This document shows positions 17,458 to 25,803 of a DNA stretch of 64,000 bases, piece by piece. Numbering within the stretch: the first letter of the stretch is position 1; each line of letters starts with the position of its first letter. This stretch comes from Microbacterium sp. CSI-V (GTDB lineage Bacteria; Actinomycetota; Actinomycetes; Actinomycetales; Microbacteriaceae): positions 1,178,001 to 1,242,000 of the forward strand of contig NZ_MTQM01000009.1 of assembly GCF_001984105.1 (NCBI RefSeq), given 5' to 3'. The notes below the pieces were generated by a model. It worked only from the letters and a program-made list of their open reading frames with translations, made no database searches and was not told the origin of the DNA. A program made the translations under genes and the position numbers.

Positions 17458-17522
17458 TTTGGGGCGCGATTCGCGGTTTGGGGCGGACATTCCGCGCCCC
17501 AAAGCGCTAAATACGCCCCAAA
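17458..17522. repeat. Four-copy nested inverted repeat (TTTGGGGCG / CGCCCCAAA)
   Basis: TTTGGGGCG occurs at 17458-17466 and 17477-17485, and its complement CGCCCCAAA at 17495-17503 and 17514-17522. The gaps are 10, 9 and 10 bases, so the element is symmetric: an inner hairpin inside an outer one, or two alternative pairings. It lies ~105 bases after upp. It could be a terminator, although there is no T-run, or a tandem operator, or a REP-like mobile repeat. The rest of the gap up to 17457 is G/C-rich with no gene visible. Confidence 0.75.
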
Positions 17523-17572
17523 CCCGGAACACGCGTACGCGGGGCGGTCGAGCGCGCGCGGGAGCGATCGGC

Positions 17573-17620
17573 GGAAGCGACGCGACGCGGAAGCGACGCG
17601 ACGCGGAAGCGACGCGGCGC
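17573..17620. repeat. Three tandem 16-base units
   Basis: GGAAGCGACGCGACGC is repeated exactly at 17573 and 17589, with a one-base variant at 17605 (GGCGC at the end). A further partial copy may follow around 17630. No gene overlaps the array. It is a possible length-variable minisatellite. Confidence 0.75.
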
Positions 17621-17702
17621 AGCACCTCCGCGACGCGGGAGCGACCGGCGCGGGACTCGCCGTGCGAGGGTCGCGCTGGTCGGCGAGGGGCGTCTCGCGG
17701 CG

Positions 17703-20700
17703 TCAGCCGTCGGCACCGACCAGGCGAGCGAAGGCGCTGAGACGCGCGACGCCCTCGGGCGTGCGGGGCAGGTCGTCGAGCAGGGCGGGCGAGAAGAGGA
17801 CGAACGCCGCCTGCATCGCCCGCGAGATGGCGACGTTGATGCGGTTGCGCAGGAGCAGGAATTCCAGTCCTCGCGGGGCCTCGCGTCCGGAGGACGCCGC
17901 GAGAGTGAGGATCGCGACCACCGCCTCCTTGCCCTGGAACCGGTCGACCGTGCCCACCGGCACGTCGGCGAACCCCGCCGCCGCCAAAGCCTCTTCCACC
18001 TCGACCTGCTGCGCGTTGTACGGCGTGATCACGATGATGTCGTCGGCGCGCAGCGGCCGCGGCGGATGGACCACGGCAGCATCCCCGACACCGCCGTCGG
18101 CACCCGTCCACTCGCGCCCGACGAGGTCGGTGACGAGGGAGACGACGGCCGCCGCCTCCTCGGGCGAGGATGTCGCATTGCCGTGGTGCCGGACCGGAAC
18201 GGCACGGAGCCCGGGCTCGACACCGGCGAGCGACCGCAGCGCCGTGGACGGGTGGGCGGCGAGACGTCCCTCGTAGGAGAGACGCGACACCGGTGCCGCG
18301 ACCGCCGGGTGCATGCGGCGCGTCCGCGCGAGGAAGTACCCGAACTCGGGCGGCACCACCTCGGCGCCGTCGACGACCCACCCGAGAGCCGAAGTGTCCA
18401 CCGGCTCGGGATGGGTGCCCTGGCTGACCTGCGGCAGCTGCTGTGGGTCGCCGAGAAGCAGCAGGCGCGGTGACGCGATCGAGACGGCGATCGTGGATGC
18501 CAGCGAGAACTGCCCCGCCTCGTCGATCACGAGGAGGTCGAGACTGCCGCGCGGGATGCGCCCCTCGTGGCTGAAGTCCCACGCCGTCCCCCCGACGACG
18601 AAGCCGTGCGCGGCGTTCTCGGCGGCGAAGGCGGGGACGCCGTTCTTCGGCAGCACCGTGAAAGAGTGCTCCGCGCCCGGGTCTTTCGGGGCCTTGCCGA
18701 CCCTGCCCGCGGGGACGCCCGCGGAGATCACCTGGTCGAGCATGTGCTCGACGGTCGCGTGGGACTGCGCCACGACCCCGACGCGGTAACCGCGTTCGGC
18801 CACCAACCGGGCGATGACGTGCGACCCGACGTAGGTCTTGCCGGTTCCGGGGGGTCCCTGCACGGCGAGGTAGCTGCGGTCGAGGTCGGCGACGCTCCGC
18901 GCGATCGCGGAGACCTCGTCGTCTCCGGCGCCCCCGTCGATCGAGGTCACCGGCGTCAGAGCACCGGAACGGGTACGCGGCGGCCGGCGGCGGAGGATGT
19001 CGGCCGCAGGTCCCTCCGGGAGGGCGGGGGCCGCGGCCAGAACGGCATCCGCCCACGCGTCGATCGCCTTCTGCTGGTTTCCGGCGCGCGGCGGGGCCGG
19101 CGGCGTGAGAGCGAGCGGAAGGGTGTCCCAGGTCACCCCGTCGACGGCCACCTCCTCGATCACGGCGCCGTCGTCGAGGACCTCCCGTACCGTCACCCGC
19201 CGGGCCCCGTGGATCCACCGGGGCCGAACGTCGAGCGGGAACGGCGCCGGCAGGTCGTAGACGGCGAACGGTTCGGCATCCACCGACAGCCGACTGCCGG
19301 GGGCGACCTCGCCCCGCACCTCGACGAGGCGCCGCTCGGCGCCGCGGCCGGACTCCGAGATGTGCCAGTCGGCGACGACCCGCGAGCGAGCGGCATCGAC
19401 GACGATCACGTCGCGGGTGTCCTCCCAGATCGAGACCGGCTCGCGCAGGCGGAGGAAGTGGGTCGCCCAGTACGTCTTCTCTTCGCGCGGGTAGTAGTCG
19501 ATCGCGGCGGCGGCGAGGCGCAGGGCCGTCGCGTCGGGTTCGGCGGCGGCGGCCGCCCAGCGTTGCAGCTCCGTCGCGCGCAGCGACGGCTCGTACGCCT
19601 GCTCGTCCGGTTCGGCCCCGCGCGCGGGCATCGCCCCGCCCTCGCGCGCCCGCTCGACGAGCCAGTCGCGCAGGCGGCGGGTGGAGACGCAGTCGTAACG
19701 GTTGTAGTCGGCCAGATCGTCGAGCACCCGCTGGGCGGCTTCGGCCTCGCCGTCGGCGGCGAGCGCGCGGGCTTCGACGTACTTCACAATGGAGTCGTCG
19801 CCGCGCTGCACGTCGCTGGTGCGCACCTCGTCGCCCATGTACAACGGCTCGAGCTTCTTGATCGAGTACGAGCGCGACCCCACCCGCAGCGCGCGGCGCA
19901 CGACCGGGTACAGGTCGACGAAGACGCCGTCGCGCAGCAGCCGGTCGACGTCGGCCTCGCGCACGCCGTAGCGGGCCGCCATCGTCAGCAGGTGCGTGGG
20001 TTCGTACGGCGCGTAGTGGTAGATGTGCATGCCGGGGAACTGCTCGCGGCGCACGGCCACCATGTCGAGGAAGCGCTCGAGCGCCGCCCGTTCCTCGGTG
20101 AACGTGTGCGCCCACAGCGCTCCGTAACGTTCGCGGGTGTCGACCCAGCCGAACAGGTAGTCGATGCCCCACTGCTCCCGGTCGCCCTCGGTGTACAGCG
20201 GGTCGCCCTCGAAGTCGAAGAACAGGTCGCCGTGGTCGGGGCGGGGCAGCACACCGAGGGCTTTGGGCGCCACGACCTCGAACGTCGGCACGACGTGGTC
20301 GCCCTCCGAACCGTCGCCGGCCGGGCTCTCGAGCTGCAGGCGCGCCTGCGTCCGGAGCGAGACGAAGGTGTCGACGCTCATGCCGGCGGGCGGGGCTGGT
20401 GCGGACGCGAGCGCGTCGATCGTGTCGACGCCCGCAGCCCGCAGGCGGTCGCGCTGGACGGGCCGCATGCCGGCGACCAGCAGCAGGTCGCGGTGGGCGA
20501 CGACCTCGATCTCGCAGGTCGGGCAGCGTCCGCATGCGAGGACGGCGAGCTCGCCCCGCGGGTCGCCCCAGGGGATCACCGGCCCCGCCGTTCCGAGCGA
20601 CACCCGCCGGTCGGCGATCAGGGCGCGCAGCCGCGCCCGACGGAGGGAGAAGACGGGCAGCAGGTCATCGACCCGGTGCGTGCTCGTGCCGCCGTCGCCG

Positions 20701-21239
20701 AGGAGCAACTGCACCTCGTCGGACCGCGCGACACCGAGGCGGTCGAGCTGGTCGACATAGGCCGCGAGCTGCATGAGCGCGGTCACACGGGCGCGTCGGG
20801 CGAGCTTGGTGTCCTGCACGATCCACGGGCGCGGGCCACCGTCGCCCGCGTCGGGTTCGCGGACCAGGAAGTCGGCGAAGCCCACGAACTCGTCGGTCGA
20901 GAAGGCGGCCTGGTACACGACCTCGGCCGCCGGGTCGGCCAGGGCCTCGCCGGTGAGCCGCACGGCCTCGGTCAGCGCGACGGTGTCGGAGGAGCGCGCC
21001 GCGGGGATCTCGCGGACGGCAGCGCCGAACCGCCGTCGGTAGTCGTCGAGGACGCGCAGCTCGTGCGCGGTACCGAGGGCCGCGGCGCGCTCGAGCGTGG
21101 CATCCTCGGGGTCGGGCACCGCCTCGATGCGGCCGATCTTCGCGTCGATCGCCCTCAGCCAGGCGAACTCGCACTCCGCCGCCGCTTTGAGGTCGCTGGC
21201 GCTCCAGACGATCCGGGCGTCCTGCTCGATGTACCGCAT
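17703..21239 (-). CDS. TM0106-family RecB-like nuclease fused to a superfamily 1 helicase
   Basis: A 1178-residue multidomain protein. The N-terminus carries a RecB-like PD-(D/E)xK core (GFADFL then IVQDTKLA, ~residues 120-147). A CGRCPTC cluster and a helix-hairpin-helix-like part follow (~240-290), then a predicted RNase-H-fold exonuclease (LFFDFEGDPLY, later NRYDCVSTRRL). The C-terminal half is a Dna2/Upf1-type helicase with GPPGTGKT, VIDEAGQF and the late motifs TVDRFQGKE and VAISRA. ATG 21239 is preferred to a TTG nine bases earlier, and a TAGCGT element precedes it. The family is widespread but poorly characterised; a DNA or RNA repair role is inferred. Confidence 0.85.
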   Translation of the reverse strand: MRYIEQDARIVWSASDLKAAAECEFAWLRAIDAKIGRIEAVPDPEDATLERAAALGTAHELRVLDDYRRRFGAAVREIPAARSSDTVALTEAVRLTGEALADPAAEVVYQAAFSTDEFVGFADFLVREPDAGDGGPRPWIVQDTKLARRARVTALMQLAAYVDQLDRLGVARSDEVQLLLGDGGTSTHRVDDLLPVFSLRRARLRALIADRRVSLGTAGPVIPWGDPRGELAVLACGRCPTCEIEVVAHRDLLLVAGMRPVQRDRLRAAGVDTIDALASAPAPPAGMSVDTFVSLRTQARLQLESPAGDGSEGDHVVPTFEVVAPKALGVLPRPDHGDLFFDFEGDPLYTEGDREQWGIDYLFGWVDTRERYGALWAHTFTEERAALERFLDMVAVRREQFPGMHIYHYAPYEPTHLLTMAARYGVREADVDRLLRDGVFVDLYPVVRRALRVGSRSYSIKKLEPLYMGDEVRTSDVQRGDDSIVKYVEARALAADGEAEAAQRVLDDLADYNRYDCVSTRRLRDWLVERAREGGAMPARGAEPDEQAYEPSLRATELQRWAAAAAEPDATALRLAAAAIDYYPREEKTYWATHFLRLREPVSIWEDTRDVIVVDAARSRVVADWHISESGRGAERRLVEVRGEVAPGSRLSVDAEPFAVYDLPAPFPLDVRPRWIHGARRVTVREVLDDGAVIEEVAVDGVTWDTLPLALTPPAPPRAGNQQKAIDAWADAVLAAAPALPEGPAADILRRRPPRTRSGALTPVTSIDGGAGDDEVSAIARSVADLDRSYLAVQGPPGTGKTYVGSHVIARLVAERGYRVGVVAQSHATVEHMLDQVISAGVPAGRVGKAPKDPGAEHSFTVLPKNGVPAFAAENAAHGFVVGGTAWDFSHEGRIPRGSLDLLVIDEAGQFSLASTIAVSIASPRLLLLGDPQQLPQVSQGTHPEPVDTSALGWVVDGAEVVPPEFGYFLARTRRMHPAVAAPVSRLSYEGRLAAHPSTALRSLAGVEPGLRAVPVRHHGNATSSPEEAAAVVSLVTDLVGREWTGADGGVGDAAVVHPPRPLRADDIIVITPYNAQQVEVEEALAAAGFADVPVGTVDRFQGKEAVVAILTLAASSGREAPRGLEFLLLRNRINVAISRAMQAAFVLFSPALLDDLPRTPEGVARLSAFARLVGADG

Positions 21240-21378
21240 GATGGTCAACGCTAACCGGGGTCGCCGACATCGCCGGTCGCACTGTCCACACCTCCTTGAT
21301 CCGGAGACCGCCGGACGTTCACCGTCGGCTCGTAGTGTCCCGGCGTTCCGCGATTCCGGGACCCCGTGGCCCGAGGAC

Positions 21379-21585
21379 GTGCGCCCCGATGTCGAGACGG
21401 TCGCGGCGTACTACGACCAGGGCGCCACCCTGTTCGAGCACCTCGGCGACGTGCACGACGCCTCCTCGCTCTCGGTCGTGTTCCAGGAGTTCCAGCAGAT
21501 GCCGGACGCGACGGATGCCATCGGACGCGTGGGTGCGGCGGCGGGGATCAGCGCGGACCTCGCCGGGGAGTGCGACTCGCGCTGA
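21379..21585 (+). CDS. Small hypothetical protein (68 aa)
   Basis: An open frame from GTG with acidic, helical composition (AAYYDQGATLFEHLGDVHDA, then FQEFQQMPDAT). Third positions are G/C-rich as in its neighbours, which supports coding. GAGG sits very close to the GTG, and TAGTGT at 21333-21338 could be the -10. It lies in the gap before NAD synthetase on the same strand. No family recognised; it could still be a chance frame. Confidence 0.5.
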   Translation: MRPDVETVAAYYDQGATLFEHLGDVHDASSLSVVFQEFQQMPDATDAIGRVGAAAGISADLAGECDSR

Positions 21586-21634
21586 CGCTCCCCCGTCCGC
21601 CCGCGCCGTCCGCCACGGTGTCGGGGACACCTGA

Positions 21635-21640
21635 CAGACT
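21635..21640 (+). promoter_or_regulatory. Leaderless -10 element (CAGACT) of nadE
   Basis: CAGACT ends six bases before the GTG of NAD synthetase. It deviates from TAnnnT only at the first base. Confidence 0.4.
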
Positions 21641-21646
21641 GGTCGC

Positions 21647-23707
21647 GTGATCACCGAGCTGCCGTTCGAAAACATCTACCGGCACGGGTTCGCGCGTGTG
21701 GCCGCGTGCACGATCCCCGTCGCGATCGCCGACCCCGCCACCAACGCCGAGGCCGTGCTCTCGTCCGCGCGCGAGTGCGACGCCGACGGCGTCGCGGTGG
21801 CCGTCTTCCCCGAACTGTGCCTGTCGGGGTACGCCATCGACGATCTGGTGATGCAGGATCCCCTGCTGGATGCCGTCGAAGCGGCCGTCGCGCGGATCGT
21901 CGCGGCATCCGTCGACCTCCTGCCGGTCCTCCTGGTCGGTGCCCCTCTCCGCCACGGCAACCGGCTCTACAACTGCGCCGTGGTGGTGCACCGCGGACGC
22001 ATCCTCGGCGTGGCCCCCAAGTCCTATCTGCCCACCTACCGCGAGTTCTACGAGCAGCGCTGGTACGCCCGGGGCGACGACCAGGTCGGTCAGCACATCG
22101 TCGTGGCGGGCGAGACGGTGCCCTTCGGCCCGGATCTGCTGTTCGACGCCGCCGACGTGCCGGGTCTCACCGTGCACGCCGAGGTGTGCGAGGACGTGTG
22201 GGTGCCGATCCCCCCGTCGTCCCCCGCGGCGCTGGCCGGGGCGACGGTGCTCGCCAACCTCTCGGGCAGCCCCATCACGATCGGACGCGCCGACGACCGG
22301 AACCTTCTGTCGCAGTCCCAGTCGATGCGGTGCCTCGCGGCGTACGCCTACGCCGCCGCCGGTCCGGGCGAGTCGACCAACGACGTGTCGTGGGACGGCC
22401 AGACGATGATCTACGAGGGCGGCCAGCTGCTGGCCACGACCGAGCGTTTTCCCGACGGCCCGCGCCGGAGCGTCGCCGACGTCGACCTCGACCGCCTGCG
22501 CCAGGACCGGCTGCGCCAGGGCACGTTCGACGACAACCGTCGCACCGCCGGCACGCCCTTCCGCACGGTGTCGTTCGCGCTGGCGCCGCCGACCGGCGAC
22601 CTGGGCCTCCGGCGCTCGCTCGATCGATTCCCCTTCGTCCCCGACGATCCCGCGCGCCTCGCGCAGGACTGCTACGAGGCGTTCAACATCCAGGTCTCCG
22701 GCCTCGTCCAGCGCCTGGAGGCGATCGGCGCTCCGCGGCCCGTGCTCGGTGTGAGCGGCGGGCTGGACTCCACCCACGCGCTCCTGGTCATCGCGCAGGC
22801 GATGGACCGGATGGGCCGCCCGCGCAGCGACATCCTGACGTACACGCTGCCGGGGTTCGCGACGAGCGAGAAGACCAAGCGCAACGCGATCGCGTTGGCC
22901 GAGGCGGTCGGCGCGACGATCGAGGAGATCGACATCCGGCCCGCGGCATCCGAGATGCTCTCCCGGATGGGGCACCCGTTCGCGGCGGGTGAACCCGTGC
23001 ACGACGTCACCTTCGAGAACGTCCAGGCGGGGCTGCGCACCGACTACCTGTTCCGGCTGGCGAACCAGAAGAACGGGATCGTGATCGGCACGGGCGACCT
23101 GTCCGAGATCGCGCTCGGCTGGTCGACGTACGGCGTGGGCGATCAGATGAGCCACTACTCGGTGAACCCCGGCGTGCCCAAGACCCTCATCCAGCACCTG
23201 ATCCGCTGGGTCATCTCGGCCGGGGAGCTCAGCGCCGCGACCGTCGAGGTGCTGCAGGCGGTGCTCGACACCGAGATCAGTCCCGAGCTCGTGCCCGCCG
23301 GCCAGGACGGCAGGATCCAGTCGACCGAGGACCGCATCGGCCCCTACAACCTGCACGATTTCACGCTGTACCACGTGCTGCGTTTCGGCTTCCGGCCCTC
23401 GAAGATCGCCTTCCTCGCCGCGAAGGCGTGGGAGGACCCGGATGCCGGCGCCTGGCCCCCGGGCTACCCCGAGGGGGCGCGGCCGTCCTACGACCTGCCC
23501 ACGGTCGCCCGATGGATGGAGGTGTTCCTCCAGCGCTTCTTCGGCTTCGCGCAGTTCAAGCGCAGCGCGATCCCGAACGGGCCGAAGGTCTCCCCCGCCG
23601 GGTCCCTGTCACCCCGTGGCGACTGGCGCGCGCCGTCTGACGGGAACGCGCGCGCGTGGCTCGCGGAGCTGCGAGCCGCCGTGCCGCAGGCGTTCGACGG
23701 CGCCTGA
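21647..23707 (+). CDS. nadE: Glutamine-dependent NAD+ synthetase
   Basis: A 686-residue two-domain enzyme that amidates nicotinate adenine dinucleotide using glutamine-derived ammonia. The N-terminal nitrilase-type glutaminase (1-300) shows VFPELCLSGY (Glu), the RGRILGVAPKSYLPTYREFYE block (Lys) and EVCEDVWVP (catalytic Cys). The synthetase domain begins around 330 with the ATP loop GVSGGLDSTHALL. The length equals that of mycobacterial NadE. GTG start with a leaderless-like -10. Convergent with DUF427, stops two bases apart. Confidence 0.96.
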   Translation: MITELPFENIYRHGFARVAACTIPVAIADPATNAEAVLSSARECDADGVAVAVFPELCLSGYAIDDLVMQDPLLDAVEAAVARIVAASVDLLPVLLVGAPLRHGNRLYNCAVVVHRGRILGVAPKSYLPTYREFYEQRWYARGDDQVGQHIVVAGETVPFGPDLLFDAADVPGLTVHAEVCEDVWVPIPPSSPAALAGATVLANLSGSPITIGRADDRNLLSQSQSMRCLAAYAYAAAGPGESTNDVSWDGQTMIYEGGQLLATTERFPDGPRRSVADVDLDRLRQDRLRQGTFDDNRRTAGTPFRTVSFALAPPTGDLGLRRSLDRFPFVPDDPARLAQDCYEAFNIQVSGLVQRLEAIGAPRPVLGVSGGLDSTHALLVIAQAMDRMGRPRSDILTYTLPGFATSEKTKRNAIALAEAVGATIEEIDIRPAASEMLSRMGHPFAAGEPVHDVTFENVQAGLRTDYLFRLANQKNGIVIGTGDLSEIALGWSTYGVGDQMSHYSVNPGVPKTLIQHLIRWVISAGELSAATVEVLQAVLDTEISPELVPAGQDGRIQSTEDRIGPYNLHDFTLYHVLRFGFRPSKIAFLAAKAWEDPDAGAWPPGYPEGARPSYDLPTVARWMEVFLQRFFGFAQFKRSAIPNGPKVSPAGSLSPRGDWRAPSDGNARAWLAELRAAVPQAFDGA

Positions 23708-23709
23708 CC

Positions 23710-24207
23710 TCACCAGCCCATCGAGCCGGGGACGCCCTTGAACGGCCCCGCGAGGTCGCTCGTCACCCAGCCCCCGTAGAAGCCGCCCGGCTGGGGCTCG
23801 ACGGTCTCGCCGGCGACGACGCACCGATCCATCGGCGCCGCGTACACGGCGACCCGGTCGGCGAGGACCTCGTATCCGGGCATCGGGTTCGGATAGTTCC
23901 ACGCGGCCCTTTCGGCGACCGCACCCTGCCCACCGTGGACGTCGAAGTACCGCGCGCCGCCCTTGAACTCGCAGAACGAGGCTCCCTGACCCGGCGTGAG
24001 CGCCTCCCCGAACGCCGCGATGGGCAGGTAGTAGACGGGCGGGTGGCTCGTTTCGAGCACCCGCACCACGTCGTCGGTGTCGGCGATGCGGACGCCGCCG
24101 AAATCGATCTGCACCCGCGTGCGCACCCGTTCCACCCGCGGCGGACGCGGGTAGTCCCACACGGATTCCTGGCCGGGACGGACGGGGTCGGGTACGGGGC
24201 GCGCCAT
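23710..24207 (-). CDS. DUF427 domain protein
   Basis: A 165-residue member of DUF427, a small beta-rich family common in actinobacteria. Visible family blocks are TDDVVRVLETSHPPVYYLP, FCEFKGGARYFDV and AAWNYPNPMPGYEVLADRVAVY. The start ATG 24207 has TACCGT exactly six bases upstream (leaderless), and it removes an Arg-rich low-quality extension that an upstream start would add. Function is not established. Confidence 0.9.
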   Translation of the reverse strand: MARPVPDPVRPGQESVWDYPRPPRVERVRTRVQIDFGGVRIADTDDVVRVLETSHPPVYYLPIAAFGEALTPGQGASFCEFKGGARYFDVHGGQGAVAERAAWNYPNPMPGYEVLADRVAVYAAPMDRCVVAGETVEPQPGGFYGGWVTSDLAGPFKGVPGSMGW

Positions 24208-24213
24208 GGGTCC

Positions 24214-24219
24214 ACGGTA
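24214..24219 (-). promoter_or_regulatory. Leaderless -10 element (TACCGT) of DUF427 gene
   Basis: TACCGT on the minus strand is six bases upstream of the ATG. The same hexamer and similar spacing recur at the sbcD and GNAT starts near 32.4 and 33.4 kb. Confidence 0.5.
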
Positions 24220-24320
24220 CGCCGCGGCGACCGGCCCGGGGTCGGATCGACCCCGCTCGGACCGGCGGGTGGCACGGGAGCGCGCGGCGGTTCGATACCC
24301 TTTAGCCAGGAGGGGCACGA

Positions 24321-24518
24321 GTGAGCGGCGAACACGGCACCGGAATCAGTCGGCGGTACCGCGTCTACCAAGTGGGCGGGATCGTTCTCGGCGTGCTTTT
24401 CCTCGGGCTCGGCATCGCCGCGCTCCTCGCGGGCGGCGGCCCCGTGATCGCCGCCATCGCCGGAATCGGGGGCCTCGCCGTGATCATCGTGTCGATCGTG
24501 ATGATGGTGCGCTCATGA
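24321..24518 (+). CDS. Small membrane protein (two TM segments)
   Basis: A 65-residue protein with a short polar head followed by two hydrophobic helices (VYQVGGIVLGVLFLGLGIAA and IAAIAGIGGLAVIIVSIVMM). GTG start with AGGAGG about nine bases upstream. Its TGA overlaps the ATG of the next small gene (ATGA), so the pair is coupled. Function unknown. Confidence 0.75.
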   Translation: MSGEHGTGISRRYRVYQVGGIVLGVLFLGLGIAALLAGGGPVIAAIAGIGGLAVIIVSIVMMVRS

Positions 24519-24664
24519 CCGCCCCCGACGACGGCGGCCAGGGCGAGAAGCCCCGCAAGTACCCGCGCGGCCAGGTCGTGATCTGGATCGCCGTCTCGGC
24601 GGTGGGACTGTGGCTGCTGGGCAGCGGGCTCATCGGCATCCTGTCCGGAGGCTCCGGAAACTGA
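24515..24664 (+). CDS. Small membrane protein (one TM segment)
   Basis: A 49-residue peptide: a polar, lysine-containing N-terminus (GEKPRKYPRG) and one membrane helix (VVIWIAVSAVGLWLLGSGLI), ending SGGSGN. Its ATG overlaps the preceding small membrane gene by four bases. Size and coupling suggest a membrane partner of that protein; this is inference. Confidence 0.65.
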   Translation: MTAPDDGGQGEKPRKYPRGQVVIWIAVSAVGLWLLGSGLIGILSGGSGN

Positions 24665-24734
24665 CGCCCGCCGGGAATTCCCGTCGCTCGGGGTCGTTGT
24701 CCTGAAGGCATCGATCACCGAACGAAAGGGCATC

Positions 24735-25679
24735 ATGACGCGCATCGGACAGAGCGACCTCGACATCCGACCCCTCTCCCTGGGCGGCAACGTCTTCGGC
24801 TGGACCGCCGACCGGGACACCTCGTTCGCCGTCCTGGATGCCTTCCACGCCGGCGGCGGCGACTTCATCGACACGGCCGACGGCTACAGCGCGTGGGCAC
24901 CCGGCAACTCCGGCGGCGAGAGCGAGACGATCATCGGCGAGTGGCTCGCGAGCCGCAAGCCGGAGAACGTCGTGGTCGCCACGAAGGTCAGCACGCACCC
25001 CGACTTCCGCGGCCTGTCCGCCGCGAACGTGCGCGCAGCGGCCGAGGCGTCGCTGAGCCGGCTCGGCGTGGACGCGATCGACCTGTACTACGCCCACTTC
25101 GACGACCCCGAGACGCCGCTCGAGGAGACCGTCGGCGCGTTCGCCGACCTCGTCTCCGACGGGCTCGTGCGCTACGTCGCCGTCTCGAACTACAGCGCGG
25201 ACCGCATCCGCGAGTGGATCTCACTCGCCGAGGCCGCCGGCGCCGACCTCCCCGTCGCCGTGCAGCCGCACTACAACCTCGTGCACCGCACCGCCGTCGA
25301 GACCGAGATCGTGCCCGTCGCCGAGCAGTACGGCTTCTCTCTCGTGCCCTACTACGCGCTGGCCAGCGGATTCCTCACCGGCAAGTACCGGACGACGGAT
25401 GCCGCGGGCGATTCGCCCCGCGCGGGCGGTGCCGCGAAGCTCGCGACGCCTGCCGGGCTCGCGGTCATCGACGCGCTCGAGGAGATCGGTCGTGCCCACG
25501 GCGCGTCGATCGCGAGCACCGCGCTGGCGTGGCTGAAGGCGCAGCCGACCGTGGTCGCTCCGCTGGCCAGCGCGTCGCGGCCCGAGCAGGTGCCCGACCT
25601 TCTGGCGAGCATCTCGCTCGACCTTTCGGCCGACGAGCTGGCGCGTCTGGACGACGTGTCCGCCGCCGCCCAGGGCTGA
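24735..25679 (+). CDS. Aldo/keto reductase
   Basis: A 314-residue NADPH-dependent TIM-barrel oxidoreductase. The catalytic tetrad is visible as Asp and Tyr in FIDTADGYSAW, Lys in VATKVS and His in YYAHFDD. A later PYYALASGFLTGKYR loop and the LASASRPEQV cofactor segment fit the YdhF/YajO-like subgroup that reduces carbonyls. AAAGGG precedes the ATG. A very stable hairpin follows the stop. The physiological substrate is unknown. Confidence 0.93.
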   Translation: MTRIGQSDLDIRPLSLGGNVFGWTADRDTSFAVLDAFHAGGGDFIDTADGYSAWAPGNSGGESETIIGEWLASRKPENVVVATKVSTHPDFRGLSAANVRAAAEASLSRLGVDAIDLYYAHFDDPETPLEETVGAFADLVSDGLVRYVAVSNYSADRIREWISLAEAAGADLPVAVQPHYNLVHRTAVETEIVPVAEQYGFSLVPYYALASGFLTGKYRTTDAAGDSPRAGGAAKLATPAGLAVIDALEEIGRAHGASIASTALAWLKAQPTVVAPLASASRPEQVPDLLASISLDLSADELARLDDVSAAAQG

Positions 25680-25686
25680 GCCCGCG

Positions 25687-25712
25687 CCGGGCCGCGCGGC
25701 GACGCGGCCCGG
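25687..25712 (+). terminator. GC-rich hairpin after aldo/keto reductase
   Basis: CCGGGCCGCG (25687-25696) and CGCGGCCCGG (25703-25712) form a perfect 10-bp stem with a six-base loop, eight bases after the stop codon. There is no T-run, as in many actinobacterial hairpin terminators. The following ~80 bases are low-complexity GGTCGGCC-type sequence with no gene. Confidence 0.6.
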
Positions 25713-25791
25713 CGGTCGGACCGGGCTCCGCGGTCGCGCGCGCCGCGCGGTCGGCGGCGGCCGCGCGGTCGGCCGCGTCCGCTCGGTCGGC

Positions 25792-25797
25792 CAGAAT
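25792..25797 (+). promoter_or_regulatory. Leaderless -10-like element (CAGAAT)
   Basis: CAGAAT ends six bases before the GTG of the nucleosidase gene. The geometry equals that of the other leaderless genes in the window. Confidence 0.4.
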
Positions 25798-25803
25798 GGT
25801 GGG

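Noticed and set aside
17703..21239. Part of an anti-phage defence island
   Set aside because: Flanked by upp and nadE with no other defence genes; the family is common in actinobacterial core regions.
24672..24683. CGGGAATTCCCG palindrome before the aldo/keto reductase gene
   Set aside because: Short, no loop, not positioned as a clear operator; left unannotated.
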